This document shows, piece after piece, positions 46,088 through 55,388 of a DNA stretch of 64,000 bases. Where the stretch lies: positions 101,211-165,210 of the forward strand of contig JAHHDR010000021.1 in the NCBI GenBank assembly GCA_019739215.1, read 5' to 3'. The notes under the pieces were generated by a model, which was not told the origin of the DNA, made no database searches, and saw only the letters and a program-made list of their open reading frames with translations. The position numbers and the translations under genes were made by a program. The stretch comes from Rhizobium sp. GTDB taxonomy: Bacteria; Pseudomonadota; Alphaproteobacteria; Rhizobiales; Rhizobiaceae. Position 1 is the stretch's first letter, and each line of letters starts with the position of its first letter.

Positions 46088-46786
46088 ATGAACTGGAAAT
46101 CTGAATTCGCGGCCGGGTTGAAGACCATTGCCCCGGTCCTCGTCGCGGCTATGCCCATCGGTCTGGTCTTCGGCGCGGTCGCCGCCGCAAAGGGCCTGTC
46201 TCCCTTGGAAGCGATGCTGATGAGCGCGCTCGTCTTTGCCGGCGGCTCTCAGTTCGTCGCCATGGACATCTGGACTCACCCGGCAAGCTGGACGGCGCTC
46301 GGCTTTGCGGCGTTGCTTGTCAATGTCCGTCACGTTCTGATGGGCGCCTCCCTGGGCCGCAAGATGGACGCCTTCAGGCCATGGCAGAAATATCTCGGCG
46401 CCCTTGTTATGGCCGATGAAAACTGGGCGATGGCCGAGGCGCGGGCAAGCCGGACCCGGCTTACGCCCGCCTTCTATGCCGGCCTCTCGGTCCTGTTCTA
46501 TCTCAACTGGATCGCCTGCAGCCTCGCGGGCGCTCTGCTCGGCGCCCTTCTCGGGGATCCGACACTGATCGGACTGGATTTCGCCTTTCCCGCGGTCTTC
46601 ATCGTTCTGGTCATGGGCTTCTGGAAAGGCCCGTCAACCGGGCTGGTGTTGCTGGCGAGCGCGCTGGCCTCCATCGCCACCTTTCTCATGGTCCCCGGCG
46701 CCTGGTACATCGCCGCGGGCGCAGCCGCCGGCCTGGCCGCAGCCTTTGCGTCAGGCCGCCTCCGAAAAACGGCGGTGGTGCAATGA
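46088..46786 (+). CDS. azlC: AzlC family branched-chain amino acid exporter, large subunit (left copy)
   Basis: The 232-residue membrane protein has several hydrophobic helices and the AzlC core MPIGLVFGAVAAAKGLSPLEAMLMSALVFAGGSQF split over residues 18-55. AzlC and AzlD together export branched-chain amino acids or azaleucine. The ATG at 46088 is preferred over a GTG two codons upstream. Its stop overlaps the azlD start (ATGA), showing a coupled pair behind an AraC regulator. Confidence 0.93.
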   Translation: MNWKSEFAAGLKTIAPVLVAAMPIGLVFGAVAAAKGLSPLEAMLMSALVFAGGSQFVAMDIWTHPASWTALGFAALLVNVRHVLMGASLGRKMDAFRPWQKYLGALVMADENWAMAEARASRTRLTPAFYAGLSVLFYLNWIACSLAGALLGALLGDPTLIGLDFAFPAVFIVLVMGFWKGPSTGLVLLASALASIATFLMVPGAWYIAAGAAAGLAAAFASGRLRKTAVVQ

Positions 46787-47085
46787 CCCTCGATGTCGAT
46801 ACGTTTCTCGCGATCCTCGCCATGGCGGCCGCGACCATGCTGACGCGCCTCTCGGGCATCTTTCTCGTCCGCCGTCTGTCCATCGGTGAGGAGATGCGCG
46901 AGGCACTCGACGCCATTCCGCCGGCTGTGCTGATGGCGGTGATCGCACCCACCGCGCTCGCCACCGGCTGGGCGGAGACCATTGCATGCGGCGTTACGGT
47001 TCTTGCGGCGCTGCGGCTGCCGCTGCTGGCATCGGTGGCCATTGGTGTTGCAAGCGTGGTTGTGCTTCGCGCTGCTGGACACTGA
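46783..47085 (+). CDS. azlD: AzlD family branched-chain amino acid exporter, small subunit (left copy)
   Basis: The 100-residue protein has three to four hydrophobic segments and the typical small-subunit pattern MLTRLSGIFLVRR, then EALDAIPPAVLMAVIAP. It is translated from the ATGA overlap with azlC. Partners and function are as for AzlC. Confidence 0.92.
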   Translation: MTLDVDTFLAILAMAAATMLTRLSGIFLVRRLSIGEEMREALDAIPPAVLMAVIAPTALATGWAETIACGVTVLAALRLPLLASVAIGVASVVVLRAAGH

Positions 47086-47219
47086 CCACACAGGCAAGTG
47101 CAGCTGTTATCCGTGCTTTAATAATATCTGGCTTATATATTGTGGGTAGGCGGTTGGACTGCATTGGAGATGCGGCCCCGCAAAGCAAATACATGTTCGT
47201 GCTGGGGGTGTGAGAGTCG

Positions 47220-49241
47220 ATGAACAGTATTGCTGCCAGGCGTTTTTTCAGGTGGGTGGCCGGGCTCTTTGCGATCCCCCGCGATAATCCTGTCCTGACG
47301 ATTGCCCAGTACGAGGCATTCTCCAAGCAGGTGCCGCTGATGTACGCCATTCTGCTGACGAACATGGTGGCGCTCGCCTTCACGCATGCTGCCGTCGCGC
47401 CATCCTGGCTGGTCTACTACCTCCCTGGGCTCATGGGGGGCGTCAGCCTGTTACGGACGTTCAGTTGGCTGAAATCGCGCCACACGAAGGTCGAGGCGGC
47501 GGAAGCCTACCGGAAGCTCAGGGCGACAAACATCGTCGTCGGACCGATCACCGTGGCTTTCACGGCCTGGGCGCTACTGCTGCTGCCTTATGGCGATGCG
47601 TTCCAGCGCAGCCATGTCGTTTTCTTCATGGCAATCACCGTCATCGGCTGCATCTTCTGTCTCATGCACCTGCGCTCGGCAGCGCTCGCCGTGACGGTCA
47701 TCGTCAACGTGCCGCTTCTCGTGACCATGCTGATGACGGGCGAGCCGACATTCATTGCCATGGGCATCAACGTCATCCTGGTGACGATTGCCATGATCGC
47801 GATCCTGATGACGCACTACCGCGATTTTCGGGGGCTGAACGAGTCGCGCCAGGCGCTTCTCGACCAGCAGCAGGCGTTGAACGACCGCAATGCCGCGATC
47901 CAGGCTCTCTCCGACGAAAACCTCAGACTGGCCAATCTCGACAGCCTCACGGTGTTGCAGAACCGTCGCAGCTTCTTCCTCTCGCTTGAGGATCGTTTCG
48001 CCAGCGCCCGCAGCGCCGGCGAACCGCTGGCGATCGGTATCGTCGATCTCGATGGCTTCAAGCCGGTGAACGACATGTACGGCCATGCCGCCGGCGACAA
48101 GGTGCTTGTCGAGATCGCCGCCCGGCTCGAGCGGCTGGCCGCACGACGGCAGCCTGACGGCCGGCTGGCGATCTTCCGCATGGGCGGCGATGAGTTCGGC
48201 CTGGTCCTCTCGCGTCCCGAGTGGGCGTGCGAAGCGATCGCGATCGGGCATGAAATCTGCGATGCCATCTGCGAGCCGATCAATATCGGCTCCGGCTCCG
48301 TTCAGGTCACGGGCTCGATAGGATTTGCGATCTATCCCGATGTCGGAACGGACGGCCAGACGCTCTATGAGAGAGCCGACTACGCCCTTTATACAGCCAA
48401 GCGCAACCACCGCGCCGGCGTGGTCGTCTTCAACGCTGAACAGGCAGACGAACTCTCTCGCCAGAGGATTGTCGAGGACGCGATGGCTGCGGCGGACCTC
48501 AAACGCGAGCTCTCGCTGGTCTACCAGCCCATCGTCCATGCCGCGACAGGCCGCTGTGTCGCCTTCGAGGCCCTGGCGCGCTGGGACAGCCCCGTCATCG
48601 GCAAGGTATCGCCAGGCGAATTCGTGCCGGTCGCCGAGCACACGGGGCGCATCGGCATGATCACCCGCCTGCTGCTGGAGCAGGCGCTGGAAACCGCGAA
48701 GGCCTGGCCGCGTTCGGTCAGGCTGTCCTTCAACCTCTCGGCTCACGACCTGGTCTCCGCCGAGGGCATGCTGCGCATTGTCGCGATCGTAGAAGCAAGC
48801 GGCATGGACCCGTCGCGGATCGTCTTCGAGATCACCGAGACCGCCGTCATGCAGGATTTTGAACAGGCGCGGGCCTCTGTCGAAATGTTGCGTCGCATGG
48901 GCTGCGGCATCGCGCTTGACGATTTCGGCACCGGTTACTCGAGCCTGCACCACATCCACAAGCTGCCGCTCACCAAGATCAAGATCGACGGCAGTTTCGT
49001 GCGCGACATCCAGCGGCAGAAGACCAGCTACAACATCGTCAAGTCGCTACTCGCGCTCTGCGCCGATATGGGCCTCAATACCGTAGTTGAAGGTGTGGAA
49101 ACTTCCGGTGAACTCGCCGTGCTGCGCGGCCTCGGCGCCGAACTCGTCCAAGGCTATTACTTTTCGCGCCCGCTGCCCGCAGCGGCGGCCATCGATTTCA
49201 TTGCTGTTTCCGAATCGGGTGCATGCCGGCTCCAGGCTTGA
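47220..49241 (+). CDS. Membrane-bound diguanylate cyclase/phosphodiesterase, GGDEF-EAL (left copy)
   Basis: The 673-residue protein has an N-terminal membrane sensor of about six helices (residues 38-210), a short coiled coil (LLDQQQALNDRNAAIQALSDENLRL, split), then GGDEF at 322-326 and EAL at 450-452. Both catalytic motifs are intact, as are DDFGTGYSSL and KIDGSFV of the EAL domain. The inhibitory RxxD site before GGDEF is not evident (RLAI there). Such proteins make and/or break cyclic di-GMP, which governs motility versus attachment. It is convergent with dnaB (25 bases between stops). Confidence 0.95.
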   Translation: MNSIAARRFFRWVAGLFAIPRDNPVLTIAQYEAFSKQVPLMYAILLTNMVALAFTHAAVAPSWLVYYLPGLMGGVSLLRTFSWLKSRHTKVEAAEAYRKLRATNIVVGPITVAFTAWALLLLPYGDAFQRSHVVFFMAITVIGCIFCLMHLRSAALAVTVIVNVPLLVTMLMTGEPTFIAMGINVILVTIAMIAILMTHYRDFRGLNESRQALLDQQQALNDRNAAIQALSDENLRLANLDSLTVLQNRRSFFLSLEDRFASARSAGEPLAIGIVDLDGFKPVNDMYGHAAGDKVLVEIAARLERLAARRQPDGRLAIFRMGGDEFGLVLSRPEWACEAIAIGHEICDAICEPINIGSGSVQVTGSIGFAIYPDVGTDGQTLYERADYALYTAKRNHRAGVVVFNAEQADELSRQRIVEDAMAAADLKRELSLVYQPIVHAATGRCVAFEALARWDSPVIGKVSPGEFVPVAEHTGRIGMITRLLLEQALETAKAWPRSVRLSFNLSAHDLVSAEGMLRIVAIVEASGMDPSRIVFEITETAVMQDFEQARASVEMLRRMGCGIALDDFGTGYSSLHHIHKLPLTKIKIDGSFVRDIQRQKTSYNIVKSLLALCADMGLNTVVEGVETSGELAVLRGLGAELVQGYYFSRPLPAAAAIDFIAVSESGACRLQA

Positions 49242-49266
49242 TCAGCCGGGCCGGCGCGCGTCGGCC

Positions 49267-50766
49267 TCAGTGCTCGTACTGGGTGAAGCTCGGATCCGCG
49301 AGGTCGGTGAAGCGCGTGAATTCCGACTGGAAGGCGAGCTTTACGGTGCCGGTCGGTCCATGGCGCTGCTTGGCGATGATCACGTCCGCCGTGCCCTTCA
49401 CCTTGTCCATCTGCTGTTCCCATTCGGTATACTTGGGATCGTCGGGATCGCGCGGCTCCATATTCTTGACGTAATACTCCTCGCGAAACACGAAAAGCAC
49501 TACGTCGGCGTCCTGCTCGATCGAACCGGATTCGCGAAGGTCCGACAGTTGCGGTCGCTTGTCCTCGCGGCTCTCGACCTGGCGCGAAAGCTGGGAGAGC
49601 GCGATGATCGGCACGCCGAGCTCCTTGCCGAGCGCCTTGAGGCCGGTGGTGATCTGCGTGACTTCCTGCACCCGGTTCTCTCCGGACTTGCCGGAGCCGG
49701 TCATGAGCTGGATATAGTCGACAACCAGGCAGTCGAGCCCGCGCTGCCGCTTCAGGCGGCGCGCGCGCGCCGAGAGCTGGGCGATCGAGATGCCGCCTGT
49801 CTGGTCGATGAACAGCGGAATTTTCTGCATCATCTGCGAGCAGGCGACGAGCTTCTCGAAATCGGATTCAGTGATGTCGCCGCGGCGGATCTTCGAGGAG
49901 GAGACTTCCGTCTGCTCGGAAATGATGCGCGTGGCGAGCTGTTCGGCCGACATTTCCAGCGAGTAGAAACCGACGACGCCGCCGTTGCGGGCCTTGTAGG
50001 AACCGTCCGGCAGCACTTCCGGCTCGTAGGCCGCCGCGATGTTGTAGGCGATGTTGGTGGCCAGCGAGGTCTTGCCCATGCCCGGGCGACCCGCCAGCAC
50101 GATCAGGTCCGAACGCTGCAGGCCGCCCATCTTGGCGTCGAGCGACGTAATGCCGGTCGAGATGCCCGAGAGATGGCCGTCGCGCTCGAAGGCGGCGCCG
50201 GCCATGTCGATGGCCTGGGCAACGGCGTCGGAAAAGGCCTGGAAGCCGCCATCATAGCGGCCGGTTTCGGCGAGTTCGAAGAGGCGGCGCTCGGTGTCCT
50301 CGATCTGCGCCTGCGGCGGCATGTCGAGCGGTGCGTCATAGGCGATGTTGACCATGTCCTCGCCGATGGTGATCAGCGAGCGGCGCAGCGCGAGATCGTA
50401 GACCGCCCGGCCATAGTCCTCGGCATTGATGATCGAGACGGCGTCGGCGGCGAGGCGGGCCAGATACTGTGCGACCGTCATGTCGCCCACCTTGTCGTCG
50501 GCCGGCAGGAAGGTCTTGACCGTCACCGGATGGGCCGTCTTGCCCATGCGGATGATGTCGCCCGCCACCTCGTAGATTCGCCGGTGCAGCGCCTCGCTGA
50601 AATGCACCGGCTTGAGGAAGTCCGAAACGCGGTAGAAGGCGTCGTTGTTGACGAGGATCGCGCCGAGCAGCGCCTGTTCCGCTTCCAGATTTCCCGGAGC
50701 TTCCCGGTAGTGCGGCGTGGCGTCGGTATTGCTGATGGCGGCGAGTTTCCGCGCAACGTCTTTCAT
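49267..50766 (-). CDS. dnaB: Replicative DNA helicase DnaB (left copy)
   Basis: The 499-residue hexameric helicase unwinds DNA at the replication fork. An N-terminal primase-interacting domain (about 20-125, EAEQALLGAILVNNDAFYRV) precedes the RecA-like domain with GRPGMGKTS (about 226-234), CLVVDYIQLM and SQLSRQVESREDKRPQLSDLRESG (two parts). The ATG at 50766 (MKDVARKL) gives the usual start; an upstream in-frame extension has no support. The gene is essential, so a true second copy would be remarkable. Confidence 0.97.
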   Translation of the reverse strand: MKDVARKLAAISNTDATPHYREAPGNLEAEQALLGAILVNNDAFYRVSDFLKPVHFSEALHRRIYEVAGDIIRMGKTAHPVTVKTFLPADDKVGDMTVAQYLARLAADAVSIINAEDYGRAVYDLALRRSLITIGEDMVNIAYDAPLDMPPQAQIEDTERRLFELAETGRYDGGFQAFSDAVAQAIDMAGAAFERDGHLSGISTGITSLDAKMGGLQRSDLIVLAGRPGMGKTSLATNIAYNIAAAYEPEVLPDGSYKARNGGVVGFYSLEMSAEQLATRIISEQTEVSSSKIRRGDITESDFEKLVACSQMMQKIPLFIDQTGGISIAQLSARARRLKRQRGLDCLVVDYIQLMTGSGKSGENRVQEVTQITTGLKALGKELGVPIIALSQLSRQVESREDKRPQLSDLRESGSIEQDADVVLFVFREEYYVKNMEPRDPDDPKYTEWEQQMDKVKGTADVIIAKQRHGPTGTVKLAFQSEFTRFTDLADPSFTQYEH

Positions 50767-50932
50767 GATCGTGCCTGTTGTGATTTTGAGTCCGTGTCTG
50801 ATCCTATAGAACACACCGCCCGGATTTGGACAGGAATCTTTCAGTCCACAGCAGTTCACAGACCGATGAAAAAGAGGCCCTTCGATCGAGCTTTCCATTG
50901 ACTCAGGCAAATCGGCAACGCCCGTCTGGACA

Positions 50933-50966
50933 TAAGAGAAAGGCCCGCGACGAAAGACGCAGGCCT
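50933..50966 (-). terminator. Terminator of cfa (left copy)
   Basis: On the minus strand AGGCCTGCG (50966-50958) pairs with CGCGGGCCT (50949-50941), nine pairs with one G-U, loop of eight bases, followed by TTTCTCTT. It lies 26 bases after the cfa stop. Confidence 0.7.
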
Positions 50967-50991
50967 CTCAATTTCTTGGCGTGAGAATCAG

Positions 50992-52269
50992 CTACTCGGC
51001 GGCCTCGTGCGGGAAGCGAACCGAACCCTCGTCGTTCTTTTTCTCGATCTGGCGCAGGCAATTCTCTGCGTCCTGGATATAGTCGCGGGTGAGCGGAACG
51101 GCCTGCTGGTCGTGGGCGAGCTGGAACTGGAAGATCACCAGGCCCTGCCAGCGGAACGCGCTCTCCGAGGATGCGAGGTAGAATTCCCAGATCCGGCAGA
51201 ACCGCTCGTCATAGAGTGCCTTTGCCTCCTCGCGCCGCGCCATGAAGCGTTCGCGCCAGGCCCGCAATGTCTCGGCATAGTGCAGCCTGAGCACCTCGAC
51301 ATCGGTGATGACCAGCCCCGAGCGCTCGATCGACGCCATCACCTCCGACATCGACGGAATATAGCCGCCGGGGAAGATGTATTTCTCGATGAAGGGATTG
51401 GTCGTCGCAGGCTCGTCGACGCGACCGATCGTGTGCATCAGCATCACGCCGTCCTTCTTCAGAAGCTGCGCCGACTTCTTGAAATAGGTGTCGTAATGCG
51501 GACGGCCGACATGTTCGAACATGCCCACGGAGACGATCCGGTCGAACTGCTCGTCGACATGGCGATAGTCCTGCAACTCGAAGCGGATGTCGCCGTCGAG
51601 CCCGCCGTCCGCGGCGCGCCGGCGGGCCATGGCGAGCTGCTCGTCCGACAGGGTCACGCCCTTGACCTTCGCGCCGATGTTGCGCGCGAGATAGAGCGCC
51701 ATGCCGCCCCAGCCGCAACCGATGTCGAGCACCGACAGGCCCGGGCGGTTCATCACCATCTTGGCAGCGATGTGCCGCTTCTTGGCAAGTTGCGCCTCCT
51801 CGAGATCCGTGTTCGGCGTCTCGAAATAGGCGCAGGAATATTGCCGGTCGGCATCGAGGAAGAGATCGTAGAGCGCACCGGTCAGGTCATAGTGGTGCTG
51901 CACGTTCTTCCGCGAACGATGGGCGATGTTGTCTTCCTTGAAATGGCGGAACAGGTAGCGCACCTTCGCCAGCGCCTTCATCCAGGGCCTGTACTGCAGC
52001 CCGCCATCCGGGTTGCCGGTGAGGGCGGCCTCGAGCAGATCGTACATGTCGCCCTGGACGATATCCAGCGTGCCGTCGGCGTAGCATTGCCCGAGATGGA
52101 ACTCGGGATTGTAGGCGACTTGCCACTCGGCCTTCGGGGAGTTGAATCTCACATGCACCGGCTTGCCGGTGCCTCCGCCATAGATACGGCTGGTGCCGTC
52201 GGCGTAGGTGACTGTTAAATTGCCTTTGCGAATTATGGTCGCGAGAAAACGGTCTAGAATGCGGTTCAT
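50992..52269 (-). CDS. cfa: Cyclopropane-fatty-acyl-phospholipid synthase (left copy)
   Basis: The 425-residue SAM-dependent methyltransferase adds a methylene bridge to unsaturated fatty acids of membrane phospholipids. The N-terminal lipid-binding region is followed by NVQHHYDLTGALYDLFLD, the SAM motif VLDIGCGWGG (180-189), and SVGMFEHVG with the active-site Glu, then FIEKYIFPGGYIPS. Complete compared with the family. It sits between rplI and dnaB; its own AT-rich upstream region suggests a separate promoter. Confidence 0.96.
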   Translation of the reverse strand: MNRILDRFLATIIRKGNLTVTYADGTSRIYGGGTGKPVHVRFNSPKAEWQVAYNPEFHLGQCYADGTLDIVQGDMYDLLEAALTGNPDGGLQYRPWMKALAKVRYLFRHFKEDNIAHRSRKNVQHHYDLTGALYDLFLDADRQYSCAYFETPNTDLEEAQLAKKRHIAAKMVMNRPGLSVLDIGCGWGGMALYLARNIGAKVKGVTLSDEQLAMARRRAADGGLDGDIRFELQDYRHVDEQFDRIVSVGMFEHVGRPHYDTYFKKSAQLLKKDGVMLMHTIGRVDEPATTNPFIEKYIFPGGYIPSMSEVMASIERSGLVITDVEVLRLHYAETLRAWRERFMARREEAKALYDERFCRIWEFYLASSESAFRWQGLVIFQFQLAHDQQAVPLTRDYIQDAENCLRQIEKKNDEGSVRFPHEAAE

Positions 52270-52589
52270 ATGTCAGCTCCACGCGTAATGTACACACGAC
52301 TGACAGCAGGCCGGACGGAGCGTATTGGATGCGCACCGGGCGGTAAGCATGTCCAAAACATTAACAGAACGTAAAATCTAACAAAGAATCGCCAGTTTTC
52401 AATGGGTGCTGACTGGTCGAATGTTCAAGAATGCACATTGTCGCATTCAAATTTGTGATATGGTTAACATCGCAGGATTTGCGGACGTCGATATCACGCC
52501 CCCGCGGGCCGCCGGACAAACGAAAGGCGCCCCCGGTGATGTGCCGGAGGCGCCTGCAAAAGCCGATGGAAACGTTCGAGCCGAGGCTC
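52270..52589. other. Region between rplI and cfa (left copy)
   Basis: The stretch from 52270 to about 52480 is AT-rich compared with the rest and should hold the cfa promoter. The rplI terminator occupies 52513-52555. No gene is evident. Confidence 0.5.
52513..52555 (-). terminator. Terminator of rplI (left copy)
   Basis: AGGCGCC at 52525-52531 pairs with GGCGCCT at 52549-52555, extended inside by CCGG/CCGG after one mismatch. On the minus strand the hairpin is followed by TTTCGTTTGTCC. It lies 35 bases after the rplI stop. Confidence 0.75.
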
Positions 52590-53165
52590 TTACATTTCTT
52601 CGCCGTGCTCGAGCTGGCTGGCGTCGAAGAAGTCTTCCGGCTTCAGCGCGTCTTCGTCGACACCATAGATGGCATCGGCCGAGGTCAGGCTTTCGCCCTT
52701 GGCCTGGCGGGCAGCTTCGTCGGCCGAACGGGCGACGTTGAGTTCGATTTCGATCTCGACTTCGGCATGCAGGTGCAGGTTGACGTTGTGCAGGCCGATG
52801 GTCTTGATCGGGGTGTTGAGGTCGACCTGGTTGCGGCCGATGTTGAAGCCTTCGGCTTCAAGCGCCTCGACGATGTCGCGCGCTGCGACCGAGCCGTAGA
52901 GCTGGCCGGTTTCGCCAGCGGAGCGCACCATCACGAAGGACTTGCCTTCGAGCTTGTCGGCGATCTTCTGGGCTTCGGACTTGCGCTCGAGGTTGCGGGC
53001 TTCCAGGGTCGCGCGCTCGGTTTCGAAACGCTTCTTGTTGCCTTCGTTGGCGCGCAGCGCCTTGCCGAGCGGCAGCAGGTAGTTGCGGGCGTAGCCGTCC
53101 TTGACCTTCACGGTCTCGCCCATCTGGCCGAGCTTGTTGACGCGTTCGAGGAGAATGACTTGCAT
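52590..53165 (-). CDS. rplI: 50S ribosomal protein L9 (left copy)
   Basis: The 191-residue protein starts [19 protein letters not shown], the conserved N-terminal rRNA-binding domain of L9, followed by the long connecting helix and the C-terminal domain ([17 protein letters not shown]). It is longer than the E. coli protein by an acidic tail of about 40 residues, usual for rhizobia. The start at 53165 has GGAA upstream; the DUF2232 gene ends 14 bases before. rpsF and rpsR, usually just upstream of this pair, are missing here. Confidence 0.97.
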   Translation of the reverse strand: MQVILLERVNKLGQMGETVKVKDGYARNYLLPLGKALRANEGNKKRFETERATLEARNLERKSEAQKIADKLEGKSFVMVRSAGETGQLYGSVAARDIVEALEAEGFNIGRNQVDLNTPIKTIGLHNVNLHLHAEVEIEIELNVARSADEAARQAKGESLTSADAIYGVDEDALKPEDFFDASQLEHGEEM

Positions 53166-53179
53166 GGCTGGAGTTCCTT

Positions 53180-54142
53180 TCAGTTCGGAGTTTCGGTGGT
53201 TTCGTTGGGTTTGTTCGGCGTGAGCGCGATGGCCCGCCGCGGATTCGCGAGCCCGCCGGCGAGCGCGACTATGAGCACGACCGGCGGAACAAGGAAGGTG
53301 ATGAGATAGACCAGAACGAGCGCGGGAAGCGCGTAGGCCTTGTCGCGCAGCGCATTGTGGATGACGGCAAACCCGGCCAGGGTGAAGCCCGCCCCGGTGG
53401 CGCCGGCAAAGCTCGCGCCGACAACGCCGGCGGTGCCGCCCACGAACATCAGCAGCACGCCGAGGAAGAACACCGCGATCGACGCCCGGCCCATGCGCAA
53501 GGCCACGCGGATGTCCTCGCGCGGGCGGACGTTGCGCTTCATCGCAGCCAGGATCAGCATGGCGAAATAGAAGCCCGCAAACAGCATCAGCATGTTGCCG
53601 AAGCTCTGCGATACCGGGCCGAAGACTTTCAGCATCGACAGGATTTCGGCCCTCTGCTCGGGCGTCACCGCCGTGCCGGGGCTCGCCTGGCCGATCATTT
53701 CGATAGCCCTGTCGATCACCGCGGCATAGAGCGCGTCGACCGGCTGCAACAGGAGCAGCGTGATCGTGGCAAATGCGGTGATCACGGCGCCGACGAGCAT
53801 GATGTCGGCCAGCGGGTACCAAGCCAGCGCCTGGTCGGGGCCGCCGATTTCGGTCGCCGGGCGCGCCAGCAGGGCAAGCTGGCTCATCACCGCAGCAGGC
53901 AGGAGCGTGAGCGCGAAGATCACAGTGGCGAACGGGGAGGACGTGTAGACGCCGAGGGCGACGGCAGCGGTGCCGACAGCCACGAGGCCCGCGACGCGTC
54001 CGTAACCGAGGCCCGCCATGAACAGCGCCGCCATCGCCAGCACCTGAGCGAACAGCGGCATGCTGAGCGAACCGAGCGTGCCGATGGCAGCGACCAGTCC
54101 GGCAATGATGCCGATCACGATGGGGTTGGCATTCGGTTTCAT
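53180..54142 (-). CDS. DUF2232 family membrane protein (left copy)
   Basis: The 320-residue protein has about eight hydrophobic helices (for example [19 protein letters not shown] and [19 protein letters not shown]) and matches the DUF2232 membrane proteins found between rpsR and rplI in alphaproteobacteria. Function unknown. Its start lies 134 bases from the palindrome centre, so in this assembly it faces its own mirror copy head to head. Confidence 0.9.
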   Translation of the reverse strand: MKPNANPIVIGIIAGLVAAIGTLGSLSMPLFAQVLAMAALFMAGLGYGRVAGLVAVGTAAVALGVYTSSPFATVIFALTLLPAAVMSQLALLARPATEIGGPDQALAWYPLADIMLVGAVITAFATITLLLLQPVDALYAAVIDRAIEMIGQASPGTAVTPEQRAEILSMLKVFGPVSQSFGNMLMLFAGFYFAMLILAAMKRNVRPREDIRVALRMGRASIAVFFLGVLLMFVGGTAGVVGASFAGATGAGFTLAGFAVIHNALRDKAYALPALVLVYLITFLVPPVVLIVALAGGLANPRRAIALTPNKPNETTETPN

Positions 54143-54411
54143 TCGGTCTCGCTGTCCTGTCCATTCAGTAGAATGAAGCAGTTAGGGGAATGTCCTGACA
54201 AAGCGATTCAGGTCCCCAACATGGGTTTTCAGTCGTTCCGATCCGGGCCCATCCCGGAAGGGAGGCGAAAGGCGATGGTCGCCTTTCGCCTCCCTTCCGG
54301 GATGGGCCCGGATCGGAACGACTGAAAACCCATGTTGGGGACCTGAATCGCTTTGTCAGGACATTCCCCTAACTGCTTCATTCTACTGAATGGACAGGAC
54401 AGCGAGACCGA
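54143..54411. other. Centre of the palindrome between two divergent DUF2232 copies
   Basis: The 269 bases are one hairpin: each side of 134 bases is the complement of the other, with an unpaired TGG at 54276-54278. The innermost 12 bases (GGCGAAAGGCGA and its complement) would form a short stem by themselves. No rpsR end, promoter pair with clear consensus, or mobile element is seen. Confidence 0.8.
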
Positions 54412-55374
54412 ATGAAACCGAATGCCAACCCCATCGTGATCGGCATCATTGCCGGACTGGTCGCTGCCATCGGCACGCTCGGTTCGCTCAGCATGCCGCT
54501 GTTCGCTCAGGTGCTGGCGATGGCGGCGCTGTTCATGGCGGGCCTCGGTTACGGACGCGTCGCGGGCCTCGTGGCTGTCGGCACCGCTGCCGTCGCCCTC
54601 GGCGTCTACACGTCCTCCCCGTTCGCCACTGTGATCTTCGCGCTCACGCTCCTGCCTGCTGCGGTGATGAGCCAGCTTGCCCTGCTGGCGCGCCCGGCGA
54701 CCGAAATCGGCGGCCCCGACCAGGCGCTGGCTTGGTACCCGCTGGCCGACATCATGCTCGTCGGCGCCGTGATCACCGCATTTGCCACGATCACGCTGCT
54801 CCTGTTGCAGCCGGTCGACGCGCTCTATGCCGCGGTGATCGACAGGGCTATCGAAATGATCGGCCAGGCGAGCCCCGGCACGGCGGTGACGCCCGAGCAG
54901 AGGGCCGAAATCCTGTCGATGCTGAAAGTCTTCGGCCCGGTATCGCAGAGCTTCGGCAACATGCTGATGCTGTTTGCGGGCTTCTATTTCGCCATGCTGA
55001 TCCTGGCTGCGATGAAGCGCAACGTCCGCCCGCGCGAGGACATCCGCGTGGCCTTGCGCATGGGCCGGGCGTCGATCGCGGTGTTCTTCCTCGGCGTGCT
55101 GCTGATGTTCGTGGGCGGCACCGCCGGCGTTGTCGGCGCGAGCTTTGCCGGCGCCACCGGGGCGGGCTTCACCCTGGCCGGGTTTGCCGTCATCCACAAT
55201 GCGCTGCGCGACAAGGCCTACGCGCTTCCCGCGCTCGTTCTGGTCTATCTCATCACCTTCCTTGTTCCGCCGGTCGTGCTCATAGTCGCGCTCGCCGGCG
55301 GGCTCGCGAATCCGCGGCGGGCCATCGCGCTCACGCCGAACAAACCCAACGAAACCACCGAAACTCCGAACTGA
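54412..55374 (+). CDS. DUF2232 family membrane protein (right copy)
   Basis: Identical in sequence to the product of 53180-54142 and inverted with respect to it. It begins 134 bases to the right of the palindrome centre and is followed after 14 bases by rplI, so the normal DUF2232-rplI unit is preserved. In relatives rpsF-rpsR would lie immediately upstream on the same strand; here the mirror copy takes that place. Confidence 0.9.
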   Translation: MKPNANPIVIGIIAGLVAAIGTLGSLSMPLFAQVLAMAALFMAGLGYGRVAGLVAVGTAAVALGVYTSSPFATVIFALTLLPAAVMSQLALLARPATEIGGPDQALAWYPLADIMLVGAVITAFATITLLLLQPVDALYAAVIDRAIEMIGQASPGTAVTPEQRAEILSMLKVFGPVSQSFGNMLMLFAGFYFAMLILAAMKRNVRPREDIRVALRMGRASIAVFFLGVLLMFVGGTAGVVGASFAGATGAGFTLAGFAVIHNALRDKAYALPALVLVYLITFLVPPVVLIVALAGGLANPRRAIALTPNKPNETTETPN

Positions 55375-55388
55375 AAGGAACTCCAGCC

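Larger units (their letters stand above)
44555..54275 (+). repeat. Left arm of a 19.4-kb palindrome
   Basis: Every base pair of position x here matches the complement of position 108554-x in the right arm, as far as frames and text could be compared, until a one-base difference near 44800. All genes of this arm (3' part shown: alr, araC, azlC, azlD, GGDEF-EAL, dnaB, cfa, rplI, DUF2232) recur in reverse order and opposite strand. The left limit given is only where the window ends on the other side; the match may continue. Confidence 0.95.

Noticed and set aside
49087..50901. Plus-strand frame of 604 codons opposite dnaB (and its mirror at 57653-59467)
   Set aside because: Antisense of dnaB; Arg/Asp/Val-rich shadow with no recognisable domain.
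54143..54411. Protelomerase-type hairpin telomere at the palindrome centre
   Set aside because: Kept only as a remote option: the centre interrupts a ribosomal protein operon, and no telA-like gene or known telomere site is seen.
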